This document shows, piece by piece, positions 25,119 through 33,644 of a DNA stretch of 34,893 nucleotides. Made by a program: the position numbers and the translations under genes. Positions within the stretch are counted from its first letter, which is position 1. Each line of letters starts with the position of its first letter. The notes below the pieces were generated by a model. The model was given only the letters and a program-made list of their open reading frames with translations. It was not told where the DNA came from and did not search any database. Source of the stretch: Cytophagales bacterium Ga0077538 (GTDB lineage: Bacteria; Bacteroidota; Bacteroidia; Cytophagales; Cyclobacteriaceae); NCBI GenBank assembly GCA_001464155.1, contig LNEN01000145.1, positions 1 to 34,893 on the forward strand. Direction: 5' to 3'.

Positions 25119-26307
25119 GTTTCAATCGTCTGGTTTTGTTAGCACTTACTACGAAATAATCAATCAGCGGAGCGAAGACGTTCATTAACAAAATCGCCAA
25201 CATAATACCTTCTGGATAGGCCGGGTTAAACACGCGAATCAACACGGTGAATAAACCAATCATGAATCCATAAACCCACTTGCCTGTTTCTGTCTGGGCG
25301 GCCGTTACCGGGTCCGTTGCCATAAACACAGCCCCAAAGGCCAAACCACCAATCACTAAGTGATAGTGCGCAGGCATTTCCATGTAGGGATTCACTGCCA
25401 GACCATTTAGTAAAAGTCCCATCGCCCAAGCGCCTGCAAATACACTCACCATAATCTTCCAGCTACCGGCACCGGTGGCCCATAAAATGAAAGCACCGAT
25501 CAAGCACATTAATGTAGAAGTTTCACCAATAGAGCCCGGCATAATGCCTGTAAACAAATTGGTGAAGGAATAGAGGCCATCTGCCCAGCCTGTTCCGAAG
25601 GAATTGAGTTGAGAAACCACATTGGTTCCGTCTGTAACACTTTGTGCAGCAATGGCCAAAGGCGTTGCACCTGAATAACCAGCCACTGTTTGAACACCTT
25701 CGGGAAGGTAAGTCCAAACCTCCCCAGAAATTTGTGTAGGGTAGGCAAAGTATAAGAAAGCACGAGCCGTAAGGGCTACGTTCATCACGTTCATACCAGT
25801 ACCGCCAAACGCTTCTTTACCAATGATTACAGCAAATGCAGTAGCCACAGCTACTTGCCAAAGCGGAATATCCGGAGGCATCACCAAGGGAATCAACATA
25901 CCTGTTACCAGGTAGCCTTCATTTACCGGGTGTCTGCGCAACGTAGAGAAGACGAATTCTATACCCAAACCAACACCATACGACACAATGATGATGGGTA
26001 ATACTTGAATCACACCAATCCAGAATTTATCCATCATGCCAGCTTCCTGACCGATGGCTAAAAAGTGTTGATGACCCACGTTAAAAATACCGAAGATCAA
26101 GCAGGGCGTCATGGCGATGATCACTGTCATCATCAAGCGCTTCAAGTCAATGGCATCGCGGATTTGCACACCCTTGGCACTGGTAGTGGTGTTGGGTGAA
26201 AAAGCAAAGGTCTCCAACGCCTCAAATGCGTAATAGTATTTCTCAAACTTTCCTCCCTTTTCGAAGTTGTGTTTGGCCTTGTCTAATGTATTGCGTAGAA
26301 ATTTCAT
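25105..26307 (-). CDS. nqrB: Na+-translocating NADH:quinone reductase subunit B
   Basis: This 400-aa subunit has about ten membrane helices and is of the NqrB/RnfD family, carrying the sodium path and covalent FMN. The flavinylation site is VAGYSGATPLAIA, with Thr in SGAT. Other family motifs are GKEAFGGTGMNVMNVALTARAFLYFAYP and MATDPVTAAQTETGKWVYG. The N-terminal cytoplasmic segment (LDKAKHNFEKGGKFEKYY) is normal. It lies 1 base after nqrA and overlaps nqrC. Confidence 0.97.
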   Translation of the reverse strand: MKFLRNTLDKAKHNFEKGGKFEKYYYAFEALETFAFSPNTTTSAKGVQIRDAIDLKRLMMTVIIAMTPCLIFGIFNVGHQHFLAIGQEAGMMDKFWIGVIQVLPIIIVSYGVGLGIEFVFSTLRRHPVNEGYLVTGMLIPLVMPPDIPLWQVAVATAFAVIIGKEAFGGTGMNVMNVALTARAFLYFAYPTQISGEVWTYLPEGVQTVAGYSGATPLAIAAQSVTDGTNVVSQLNSFGTGWADGLYSFTNLFTGIMPGSIGETSTLMCLIGAFILWATGAGSWKIMVSVFAGAWAMGLLLNGLAVNPYMEMPAHYHLVIGGLAFGAVFMATDPVTAAQTETGKWVYGFMIGLFTVLIRVFNPAYPEGIMLAILLMNVFAPLIDYFVVSANKTRRLKRATV

Positions 26308-26308
26308 C

Positions 26309-27673
26309 TTATGCGTTCGCTAATAAATCAATACCTTCTCTGACTATGCTCTGTACATTGTGTTTCGAAACGTCCACAAATTCACAAAGCGCCAGGTCTT
26401 CTTCAATAACTTCATAGATCCCAAGGGCTTCCATGTCATCGTAATCTTCGGCAATGATGGCTTTAAGTAAATGCGTGGGTAAAATATCCATTGGCACTAC
26501 TTGTTCAAACACACCCGATTGAACAAAGGCGCGTGGCTCACCGTGCATATTGCTATCAATAACAGCCTCTTTGGACCGCGTTAAGAAAGAGAATAAACCC
26601 CATGAACGCTGGAAACTAACCTTTTGAGTGGTGGGCGTAATCCAACCTAAAAACTCATGATGATCGCCTTCCGGAATCACCGTGATCATTTGATCAAAAA
26701 AGCCCATGTGGCCTTCTTTACCAATGCTCGTTCCGGTAAGCACGTTACCAGAGATAACACGAACATGATCGTTCTTTAAATTGTTAGCCAGAAACTTCTT
26801 CACCGAAGCACCGGTGTAGGTTTTATAATACTGTGGATCAGAAACCTCCGAACCTGCCACTGCTACAATCTTAGAAGCATCTACCGCTCCATTTAAAAAT
26901 AGCTTACCAATTTGAATCACTCCCGCAGGGTTGATGGTCCAGACTACATCGCCTTTATTGATAGGATCTATATGATGGATCTGCACCCCTGCACAGCCTG
27001 ATGGATGTGGTCCAGAGAATTTGTTTAACTCTGCGTTCTTTACTTGTGCGAATACAGGAGAAATTTCACGTTCAGAGTGAACATTTACATGCACTGGACC
27101 TCCACTTAGTTTTTTCAAAGCGTCTATGCCGGCCTGAAAGTAGTTCTCTTGGCCCTTATAGATGAAACTATAGTCAGGCGCTAGCGGGTGAGAATCGAAA
27201 GCCGATACAAAAATTGATTTAGGCGTTTCTTCAGGATTTGCCACTATACCATACGGGCGCTGAATCAAATTAATCCACACACCGCTGGTTAACAATTGCT
27301 CCTGAATTTTCTCACGATTTAAATTCGCTAACTCTGAAACAGAGTATTTGGTGAAAGGAAGGGACTCAATGGTCTTATCGGCCAGAATCTTAATCTCCAA
27401 CAGCTTGCGCTTTTCACCACGCTTTACCTCTACCACTTCTCCACTAACGGGGGCGGTAAAGACAATTTTCTCATTCTTTTTATCGTGAAACAAAGGGCTT
27501 CCCGCCTTCACTGAATCGCCTTCTTTTACCAACACCTTGGGCATGTAAATCCCGTGAAAATCATCGGGTTTAATCACGAAGGTTTCGGGTTGTTCAGTAT
27601 TGGAGAGCTTAAGAGCAGCTTTGCCGGCCAGATTAATATCAAAGCCCTTTTTTAACCGTATGAATTTTCCCAT
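26309..27673 (-). CDS. nqrA: Na+-translocating NADH:quinone reductase subunit A
   Basis: This 454-aa soluble subunit docks on the cytoplasmic side and helps form the quinone site. Family motifs seen are IRLKKGFDINLAGKA at the start, a biotin-carboxyl-carrier-like turn (VKEGDSVKAGSPLFHDKKNE), SGPHPSGCAGVQIHHIDPIN, RVISGNVLTGT and the C-terminal EDYDDMEALGIYEVIEEDLALCEFV. The length is normal. It is the first gene of the nqr unit, with a candidate promoter 30 bases upstream. Confidence 0.97.
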   Translation of the reverse strand: MGKFIRLKKGFDINLAGKAALKLSNTEQPETFVIKPDDFHGIYMPKVLVKEGDSVKAGSPLFHDKKNEKIVFTAPVSGEVVEVKRGEKRKLLEIKILADKTIESLPFTKYSVSELANLNREKIQEQLLTSGVWINLIQRPYGIVANPEETPKSIFVSAFDSHPLAPDYSFIYKGQENYFQAGIDALKKLSGGPVHVNVHSEREISPVFAQVKNAELNKFSGPHPSGCAGVQIHHIDPINKGDVVWTINPAGVIQIGKLFLNGAVDASKIVAVAGSEVSDPQYYKTYTGASVKKFLANNLKNDHVRVISGNVLTGTSIGKEGHMGFFDQMITVIPEGDHHEFLGWITPTTQKVSFQRSWGLFSFLTRSKEAVIDSNMHGEPRAFVQSGVFEQVVPMDILPTHLLKAIIAEDYDDMEALGIYEVIEEDLALCEFVDVSKHNVQSIVREGIDLLANA

Positions 27674-27702
27674 GATGGGCAGTATTTTGGTTAGGAACGT
27701 GG

Positions 27703-27728
27703 CAAAATTAGTAATTATAACGACATAA
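27703..27728 (-). promoter_or_regulatory. Candidate Bacteroidota promoter of the nqr operon
   Basis: On the minus strand TAATTTTG (27703-27710) matches the Bacteroidota -7 consensus TAnnTTTG exactly, 29 bases before the nqrA start. A partial -33 element (TTT about 19 bases upstream) is weak. Confidence 0.5.
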
Positions 27729-27790
27729 TAAAGACGTTAATTACCTTTAGAAAGAAGGCTGATTATCTATTTGAAAGGTGTAGAGCCCCC

Positions 27791-28483
27791 TTAAAAGGAG
27801 ACCTTCAGAATTCGACTGATAGCCAGGCGAATTACCTCATCCACCTGCTCGTCCAGGGTAATGTGGGTAGTATCTATGCCCACGGCATTATCAGCTTTGC
27901 GCAAGGGGCTCTCCGCGCGCGTGGTATCGATCTTATCACGCATGTGGATGTTCTCCATTACTTCCATCAGGTCCACCAACTTATCTTTTTCCAGGAGTTC
28001 TTGTTGTCTGCGAAAAGCGCGTACCTGCATGTCGGCTGTCATAAATACCTTTAGCTCTGCATCGGGAAACACCACCGTGCCAATGTCTCGTCCATCCATC
28101 ACCACACCCCTGTCCTTTCCGAGCCTGCGTTGCTGATGAACCATGGCTGTGCGCACCGGCTTTAAGGCACTTACCTGGCTCACCTGGTCAGACACTTTCA
28201 TTTTACGGATCTCCTTCTCTACATTCATACCATTTAGAAAAGTCTCCGTCTCTTTATCCTCGTTAATGTGAAAGCTTATTTTAATGCCATCCAGGGCATT
28301 GGCTATTTCCTTTGGATTGGTTAAGGATACATAATGCTCCAGAAAATAATGCGTGACTGCCCTGTACATGGCACCACTGTCTATGTACTTGTATCCTAAA
28401 ATTTTGGCGACTTCTTTCGCGGTTGTACTCTTGCCGCAGGCAGAGTATCCATCGATAGCAATGACAATTTTTCTCAGGCTCAT
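27791..28483 (-). CDS. cmk: Cytidylate kinase (CMP/dCMP kinase)
   Basis: This 230-aa enzyme phosphorylates CMP and dCMP with ATP. It has the P-loop AIDGYSACGKSTTAKEVA, the substrate motif DSGAMYRAVT, VMDGRDIGTVVFPDAELKVF in the CMP-binding part, and the lid QELLEKDKLVDLMEV with RAESPLRKADNAVGIDTT at the end. A longer frame reaches 28504, but I choose Met 28483 (MSLRKIVIAIDG). Its ATG shares the base sequence TGATG with the stop of the upstream small lipoprotein gene, and the family starts close to this Met. The two genes are therefore translationally coupled. Confidence 0.95.
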   Translation of the reverse strand: MSLRKIVIAIDGYSACGKSTTAKEVAKILGYKYIDSGAMYRAVTHYFLEHYVSLTNPKEIANALDGIKISFHINEDKETETFLNGMNVEKEIRKMKVSDQVSQVSALKPVRTAMVHQQRRLGKDRGVVMDGRDIGTVVFPDAELKVFMTADMQVRAFRRQQELLEKDKLVDLMEVMENIHMRDKIDTTRAESPLRKADNAVGIDTTHITLDEQVDEVIRLAISRILKVSF

Positions 28484-28611
28484 CAGCAGTCTTTTTGTGG
28501 ACAAGGAATGGGCTTGCCCGGTTTAAGTTTTTTGTGCCGTTGTTGTGTAGAAGCACACGCCACGGTAAAAAAGAGAAGGAGAAAAAGGATGAATAATCGA
28601 CTAATCTTCAT
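28483..28611 (-). CDS. Small 42-aa lipoprotein coupled to cytidylate kinase
   Basis: The frame is short but looks coding. It encodes MKISRLFILFLLLFFTVAC as a signal with lipobox TVAC (lipid Cys19), then STQQRHKKLKPGKPIPCPQK ending in DC. Two further cysteines (IPC and DC) in the mature 24 residues could form a disulfide or bind a ligand. Its TGA stop overlaps the cmk ATG (TGATG), so it is the first gene of a two-gene unit. The -7-like TATATTTG at 28618-28625 lies very close to the ATG, so the transcript may be almost leaderless. The function is unknown; similar short lipoproteins may occur in related genomes. Confidence 0.65.
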   Translation of the reverse strand: MKISRLFILFLLLFFTVACASTQQRHKKLKPGKPIPCPQKDC

Positions 28612-28666
28612 GCTAAACAAATATAACAAATTGACTATCCGTTTATAGTCCTAATTTATATTATTC

Positions 28667-28742
28667 TGTCACACCGAGGTACGAGGTGTCTTTGAAAGGT
28701 TCATACTAATCATGAGAAGATGCCTCATTCTTCGGCATGACA
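28667..28742. repeat. Palindromic intergenic repeat (R2-like)
   Basis: TGTCACACCGA at 28667-28677 faces TCGGCATGACA at 28732-28742 with 9 of 11 pairs. Small hairpins ACACC/GGTGT (28671-28689) and ATGCC/GGCAT sit at the two arms. The GGCATGACAG end resembles the R2 palindromes at 10212-10237. Confidence 0.55.
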
Positions 28743-28792
28743 GTGATTTATTAGTTTCAGGACTTTATACGGATACTCGTATATGACAAAGC

Positions 28793-29488
28793 TTACTGAG
28801 GTTGCTGGCGTTCGTGACTCATTTTAAAGCCTATTTTTTGCCCTCCACCGAGCTCTGGGGTGTGTTCTTGTTTCTGGTAGAGCGTGATGAATTTCACTTC
28901 CTGGTATGGTGGGGCGGTCAGGTCATTTTCAATGGCGATGGTAAGTGACAGTTTTACAAGCAATTGCAAATACTCGCGCGAAATAGGGGCCTCTGAGATT
29001 CGGTTCGACAACTGGGCCAACGGCCCCTCGCCTTCTACAAAAAAGCGATTTTCATGGTTGATCATGAGGCGCGCCACCAAATACCCGGGGTCGTTCACCC
29101 GATTAAACTTTAGCGAGTCCGACATGAAATTGTAGATGTTAATCTGCCCGAAATACCGATTCACTTCATTTTCTACAATGTAAGGGTCCTGCATAATGGG
29201 ATGCTCCGCTTCAAAAGTGACTACGTTAGTGTGCAACACAAAAATCAACAGGTCACCGGCCAGTTTTAAATGAAACTCATGCTGGCTGATCTCTGCATAA
29301 TCGATGGTCACTTCTTTATCGCCCGGGCGGGCCCGCTTGGTTAGTTCGGCTGCGATCACTTTCGCCTCATCACGCAACACCTGAAAGGTGGAGAGCAGAT
29401 GTTTGTACGTGCGCTGCTTGGCATCCGATTTACTTTCCAGCATCTGTTTAATGAAATCGAGCGGGTCTTGTGCTTCCATTGTATTCAT
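28793..29488 (-). CDS. Conserved-looking hypothetical protein, 231 aa
   Basis: I do not recognise a named domain. The protein is soluble with no signal peptide. The N-terminal half is helical (DPLDFIKQMLESKSDAKQRT, HLLSTFQVLRDEAKVIAAEL). The middle is mixed strand and helix (EFHLKLAGDLLIFVLHTNVV, NEVNRYFGQINIYNFMSDSL), followed by MINHENRFFVEGEGPLAQL and a last helix-strand unit ending FKMSHERQQPQ. The composition and regular structure argue for a real conserved gene. Start at Met1 or Met4 (MEAQDPLDF). It diverges from the small coiled-coil gene at 29532 across 43 bases, so the promoters overlap. The function is unknown. Confidence 0.75.
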   Translation of the reverse strand: MNTMEAQDPLDFIKQMLESKSDAKQRTYKHLLSTFQVLRDEAKVIAAELTKRARPGDKEVTIDYAEISQHEFHLKLAGDLLIFVLHTNVVTFEAEHPIMQDPYIVENEVNRYFGQINIYNFMSDSLKFNRVNDPGYLVARLMINHENRFFVEGEGPLAQLSNRISEAPISREYLQLLVKLSLTIAIENDLTAPPYQEVKFITLYQKQEHTPELGGGQKIGFKMSHERQQPQ

Positions 29489-29531
29489 GGTAATTTCAGG
29501 TTACGAATTACGAAGTTAAATTTTAAACAAC

Positions 29532-29813
29532 ATGGAAAACAAGGAAGATAAAGAAGAACAGGAAGGGTCGGCTGAGAAATTCTTCAAGAATTTTGGAAAA
29601 CGAATGGATCAGTTTACCAAAGAAGTACAAGAATCGGGCGGAAGACTACAGGTAGAGTTAGAGAAACGATTTGAGGAGCTAAAAGACTCGGCTGAGAAGT
29701 TTAAGAAGGAAGCCGAAAACAAAGAACGCTGGAAAGAAGTAGAAGAAAGTTTAAAGAAGGCGGGAGAAGAATTGAACAAGGCAGTAAAGGCGGCTTTTAA
29801 GAAGGGGGGATAG
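29532..29813 (+). CDS. Small highly charged coiled-coil protein, 93 aa
   Basis: This 93-aa protein is made almost entirely of Lys, Glu, Ala and hydrophobic residues in amphipathic helical register (FFKNFGKRMDQFTKEVQESG, LEKRFEELKDSAEKFKKEAE, EESLKKAGEELNKAVKAAFK). It has no signal, Cys or Trp-rich motif beyond one Trp. The sequence resembles small LEA-like or apolipoprotein-like stress proteins, but there is no firm family match. It is a single-gene unit ended by a strong terminator at 29874-29908. Confidence 0.7.
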   Translation: MENKEDKEEQEGSAEKFFKNFGKRMDQFTKEVQESGGRLQVELEKRFEELKDSAEKFKKEAENKERWKEVEESLKKAGEELNKAVKAAFKKGG

Positions 29814-29873
29814 TTAATTGTTATAAGTTATTTGCTTTAAGTGGCTGATCTTCCATCAATCTTTAACTGAAAA

Positions 29874-29908
29874 CAAAAAAAGGCTGCCACTAAAGTGGCA
29901 GCCTTTTT
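29874..29908. terminator. Bidirectional terminator
   Basis: AGGCTGCCAC (29881-29890) pairs perfectly with GTGGCAGCCT (29895-29904) around the loop TAAA, flanked by A7 on the left and T5 on the right. It serves both the plus-strand small gene and the minus-strand lipoprotein gene. Confidence 0.9.
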
Positions 29909-29929
29909 AATTAAGAATACAATAAACGA

Positions 29930-32221
29930 TTAGTTCACATTCACAGTTTTGAAACCTGTGCCGTATGTAACGTTTACAGTATAAACGTTACCACTCTGCA
30001 AGGTAGGCAATCCTATACCTGTGTTACTGATGTTATCACTCTCCTGAGATTTTCTATTAAGATTATCTAAATAGCCTGAACCTCCAGATAACCGTGAATA
30101 GTTACCGACAAATGAATACTCACCAGAAGTTGAATTAAAGTTATGCTCTAGCATGAATTGAGCACCAGTTCCAGGAGCACCCGTAATAGATGGTTGAATG
30201 GTTAACTGGAATGGCGTGTTGTAACCATTTCCGTAGTCATTCCAATAATTAACATCAATTTCACCTGTGGTCGAGTTACTGATGTAGAAATAAACTTCTG
30301 GTGCTTCTGGTGTCTCATCTTCAATTACCACTTGAGGTTTTACTGCCCAAAAATCACTGGTTCTCATTACAATTCCAGGATTGATCAGAGTAACATCACC
30401 ACCACTTACAGTTAATGAGTTGTAGAGGTTTTGGAAGGAGCTCTCCAACGTTCCAATGCCAGAGCTATGATAATTCACACTGCTACTTGTATATCCACCA
30501 TTTGTTGGTGTAGGCGGGAAGTATAAGTAAAGATCGGAAGGCATAACTGCATAATCCACAGTATTACCAGCATTGTTAGGAGTTAAATTCCACTGCACAG
30601 GAAACTCTAGAGATTGGATTGTTGCCTGTGTGGTTGCACCACCGCCTGTTAGAGTAATTGTAGGGGCTGAAGTGAAGCCAGAACCTACGTCAGAAATGAT
30701 TACTCTATCCAATGATACACTAATAGTGCCCGTTACAGTTGCACCTGTACCATCACCCGTCACTGTCAATTTGAAGGATGCTGCATCTGCAATGTTGGTT
30801 GCTGGTGAATTAGTACCAAAGCTAGGTTCATTAATAAATGTAGAAGGATCAAAAGTAGCAGGAAGTCCACCGCTTACAGGTGTAACAGCAAAGTCACCGA
30901 TCACAGTTTCAACTGCGGCCCCATCAACCTTTACCAAATTAACATTCATAAAAGTATAACCAGAACCTGCTGCAGTTCTTGTAATGGTTGTTGCCGCAGC
31001 ACGCATTCTAGCCAAAGGTTGTATCGTTACGGTACCACCACCACCAGAGATAGCCACAGTAGGTGTACCTGTATAAGATCCACGATTGGTTATCTTATAG
31101 ATATCACTTCCCAAATAATCATTTGTAGTTGTGTTAATAGTGCCTGCAGTTAAGGAACGAGGTTGAGCTGTAAAGTCAAAGGTAAACCCTTTACCGGCTG
31201 CAGGAGGTGTTGGGAATACGGCTTTTGCACCGAATACGGTTGGCACACTGGTAAAACCAGTAGCATTACCACCCCATCTTGTAGGAACGTTGCGGAACTC
31301 AGGACCAGTTGGAATCATAACTACATTACCTGAACCATCGTCAATAGCGTTTATCGCGATACGCTGTGTTCCTGTCAATTCCGGCACAATCAAACGAAGG
31401 TTGGCGTATCCTGACGCACTTGCTGGTAAGACCATGCTATAGGCACCTGTAGTGTTATTTACTGTAGCTGATCCTAAACCAGGAGCATCCAATTGATATT
31501 GAGAAACTGACACACTACCTGAAGGTGAGTTGTAGTTTACCAAGAAGCTTAAATCAGCCTTCAATGTCAAGTTCTGCGGAATTTCTGGTGTAAGGTTGGT
31601 AAGGTCATTTTCGATTGTAACAACACCATTTATTGTTGCAGTCTTAGCAGAAGTTGCATCGGTTGAGAACATAGGGAATGCCAAATTCTCAAAACGCTTT
31701 AGTGGAGCTATATAAGAGGTCTTCGTAACTCCATTAACAGAAGTTGTAATAGCTATTGGTGCTGCGGGAGTTCCAAAATTTACTTGAGCAGACGCACTAG
31801 CATAACCAGTCTTAGTGATCAAAATAGTATGTCTACCAATTGGAAGACGATCAAACACTGCATTACCATCAGCACCTGTGGTAGCAGAAGCTGTTACTTG
31901 TGTACGACCATTATCGTCTATCGCTTCTGGCTCGCCACCTGTAAAGGTTACAGTTGCACCAGAAATGGGCGCACCATCTTCACGAACCACAATTGTAACT
32001 GCCATCAAATCTCCAGAAGCATTCAATGCTGAAATATATTCTGCAGCTTGGTCGGCATTTAGGCTAGCCAGGTAGGCTGAATCAGCCTTGGCCTTTTCCA
32101 TGGCCAATCTATTTTGTTGATTGAGGAAATCCTCTTCCGTAAAATCGTCTTCACAGGCAACCAGTACCATCGTACTGATGAACGCCATAAAACCGAAAAG
32201 TTTTAGTCTTTTAAGTAGCAT
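29930..32221 (-). CDS. Large lipoprotein with CarboxypepD_reg-like domain and GSGY-type repeats
   Basis: This 763-aa exported lipoprotein has lipobox LVAC (lipid Cys23). The next residues EDDFTEEDF are strongly acidic and resemble the lipoprotein export signal (SDDFE-like) that sends lipoproteins to the cell surface in Flavobacterium. After a helical stretch (about 35-70) comes a beta-sandwich (about 74-150: MAVTIVVREDGAPISGATVTF, GRHTILITKTGYASASAQVNF), the carboxypeptidase regulatory-like fold. The remainder is beta-rich with degenerate GSGYTSAPTVTITGGGG-type units (AAGSGYTFM, VGSGFTSAPTITLTGGG, YGNGYNTPF, GGSGYLDN, YGTGFKT). It lies 32 bases after the small barrel gene, suggesting a two-gene operon. 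It is probably a surface-exposed binding or structural protein. Confidence 0.8.
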   Translation of the reverse strand: MLLKRLKLFGFMAFISTMVLVACEDDFTEEDFLNQQNRLAMEKAKADSAYLASLNADQAAEYISALNASGDLMAVTIVVREDGAPISGATVTFTGGEPEAIDDNGRTQVTASATTGADGNAVFDRLPIGRHTILITKTGYASASAQVNFGTPAAPIAITTSVNGVTKTSYIAPLKRFENLAFPMFSTDATSAKTATINGVVTIENDLTNLTPEIPQNLTLKADLSFLVNYNSPSGSVSVSQYQLDAPGLGSATVNNTTGAYSMVLPASASGYANLRLIVPELTGTQRIAINAIDDGSGNVVMIPTGPEFRNVPTRWGGNATGFTSVPTVFGAKAVFPTPPAAGKGFTFDFTAQPRSLTAGTINTTTNDYLGSDIYKITNRGSYTGTPTVAISGGGGTVTIQPLARMRAAATTITRTAAGSGYTFMNVNLVKVDGAAVETVIGDFAVTPVSGGLPATFDPSTFINEPSFGTNSPATNIADAASFKLTVTGDGTGATVTGTISVSLDRVIISDVGSGFTSAPTITLTGGGATTQATIQSLEFPVQWNLTPNNAGNTVDYAVMPSDLYLYFPPTPTNGGYTSSSVNYHSSGIGTLESSFQNLYNSLTVSGGDVTLINPGIVMRTSDFWAVKPQVVIEDETPEAPEVYFYISNSTTGEIDVNYWNDYGNGYNTPFQLTIQPSITGAPGTGAQFMLEHNFNSTSGEYSFVGNYSRLSGGSGYLDNLNRKSQESDNISNTGIGLPTLQSGNVYTVNVTYGTGFKTVNVN

Positions 32222-32253
32222 AGTTTGTTAATTTAAGTTGAGTTGGTTTTGTT

Positions 32254-32985
32254 TTAAAAAGTTTTAATTGTCATGCCAAAGGCAACGGAAAGACTAGAGG
32301 TGTACAAATCGCCCTCTTGACCAATCGTGCCGGGTAGGCCGTCCTGGGGCGGAACCCCAAAGCGAAAATTATTAATCTGATTTAAGCCTCCTCGGTATCG
32401 AACCTCAAAGGTGCAAGTTTGCTCACCGGCCTTCATGTCAATTCCAAATCCGGCAATAAAACCCCACTGACTAGCTTTGTAATTAGACTCCACGTTCTCT
32501 TTTTTGTCAGAGAGCATGATTTGAGAGGTTGGACCATCATTGAAATAATAGGTTTTGTCATGACGTTCCATCGCTCCAAGGTTCAATCCGTAAGCAAAGC
32601 CTAGTAACAGGCGTGGAGAAATAACTTCATCTTCAAAAGAAGGATGATGAAGTTCTGCAATCACGGGTATTTCTAAATTATGGAGATTTACGTAACGATT
32701 GGTGTATTGAACTCCACTTACGTTCCCTTCGATAAAGGAATAATCTCGATAATAGTCCTGTCTGGCACCTCCTTGCTGGTTGTAGAGTATTTCTGCTCTC
32801 ACATCCAAAAAGTCTAACACTTGGTATTTTCCAAATGCACCTCCGGTAAATCCAAATACAGTACCGGGCTGGCTAAATTGATTAATGTTGGCCCCTACTT
32901 TCGCACCCACCCTTATTTGAGCATGCGCTCCAAAGGATAGTGCCAAGCAAAGGGCAAACACAGAAACGGGTTTTCTCATTTTCAT
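32254..32985 (-). CDS. Small outer-membrane beta-barrel protein (OMP_b-brl_2/PorT-like)
   Basis: This 243-aa protein has a signal peptide (MKMRKPVSVFALCLALSFGAHAQ) followed by the PF13568-type barrel start RVGAKVGANINQFSQPG and strands FGKYQVLDFLDVRAEILYNQQGG, NLHNLEIPVIAELHH and ISPRLLLGFAYGLNLG. It ends in a strand of alternating polar and hydrophobic residues with terminal Phe (LSVAFGMTIKTF), the usual barrel ending. An eight-stranded barrel is likely. It is the first gene before the 763-aa lipoprotein, so it may help anchor or display it; that is inference. A weak promoter-like pair, TTTG (33031-33034) and TAAATTCA (33002-33009), lies upstream on the minus strand. Confidence 0.88.
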   Translation of the reverse strand: MKMRKPVSVFALCLALSFGAHAQIRVGAKVGANINQFSQPGTVFGFTGGAFGKYQVLDFLDVRAEILYNQQGGARQDYYRDYSFIEGNVSGVQYTNRYVNLHNLEIPVIAELHHPSFEDEVISPRLLLGFAYGLNLGAMERHDKTYYFNDGPTSQIMLSDKKENVESNYKASQWGFIAGFGIDMKAGEQTCTFEVRYRGGLNQINNFRFGVPPQDGLPGTIGQEGDLYTSSLSVAFGMTIKTF

Positions 32986-33644
32986 AGAAGAGGGTTTAGT
33001 TTGAATTTAAAATCGCAATTTCCTAGTTGTCAAACTGCTGGGGGCAGGTACGTTAAAGCTTACTTTCCACTCCCAATCTGAATGGCACACCACGGTAGAG
33101 GCTACGAAAGCATAGCAGCGTGTGTCTGTGAAAAGACAGACAATTTTTAAGAATTTTAAAGCCATTTGTTGAAAGGGATTTAAAAGTATCACGAAGAAAT
33201 TAAAAAATCAATCGATTGTTTACTATGTTTTTGGCGTATATTAGGTACAATACCTTGTTTGCTTGATTATCAATCATTTAATCAGTCTTCAGGTTTTACA
33301 AATAGGTAAAAATACTTAGGCTCGCTTTCCCTGTTTCCAAATCGAATCTAGTACTCAATCCCTGAATTCCGGTATACCAACGTAACCAATAGCAGTTGCG
33401 TTACAAGTATTCAAAAAAATGACCTGCTTTCGGTAGCCGGTGCATTACCAATTCATTAAATTTCTGTTGTTGACAATTCAATCTAAGTGGCATACCGGAC
33501 AGGCTACACCACATTCGCATACGGAGTTTCGGCCTGTATCTTTTTAATAGTGATCAAAATGCGGTCCCGATAATTATCGAGACCGCATTTAATAATATCG
33601 GATGACACTTAGAGAAATTTGATGTTGTCCTCTGGGTGAGTGCT
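32986..33644. other. 660-bp gene-free region
   Basis: I see no gene here. It holds the upstream region of the barrel gene and the terminator of the MATE gene (33557-33590). The stretch about 33300-33540 has no repeat or coding signal that I can identify. Confidence 0.6.
33557..33590 (-). terminator. Hairpin terminator of the MATE transporter gene
   Basis: AAATGCGGTC (33557-33566) pairs with GACCGCATTT (33581-33590), and the inner CGAT/ATCG extends the stem. On the minus strand it is followed by a short T run. Confidence 0.75.

Noticed and set aside
28281-28556. 91-codon minus-strand frame over the cmk start
   Set aside because: It is a shadow of cmk and of the 42-codon lipoprotein gene in another frame.
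30573-30959. 128-codon plus-strand frame inside the 763-aa lipoprotein gene
   Set aside because: It is antisense to a well-supported gene and its Val/Pro-rich product is an artefact of the beta-repeat codons.
33007-33192. 61-codon minus-strand frame upstream of the barrel gene
   Set aside because: No family features, and it sits where the promoter of the barrel gene is expected.
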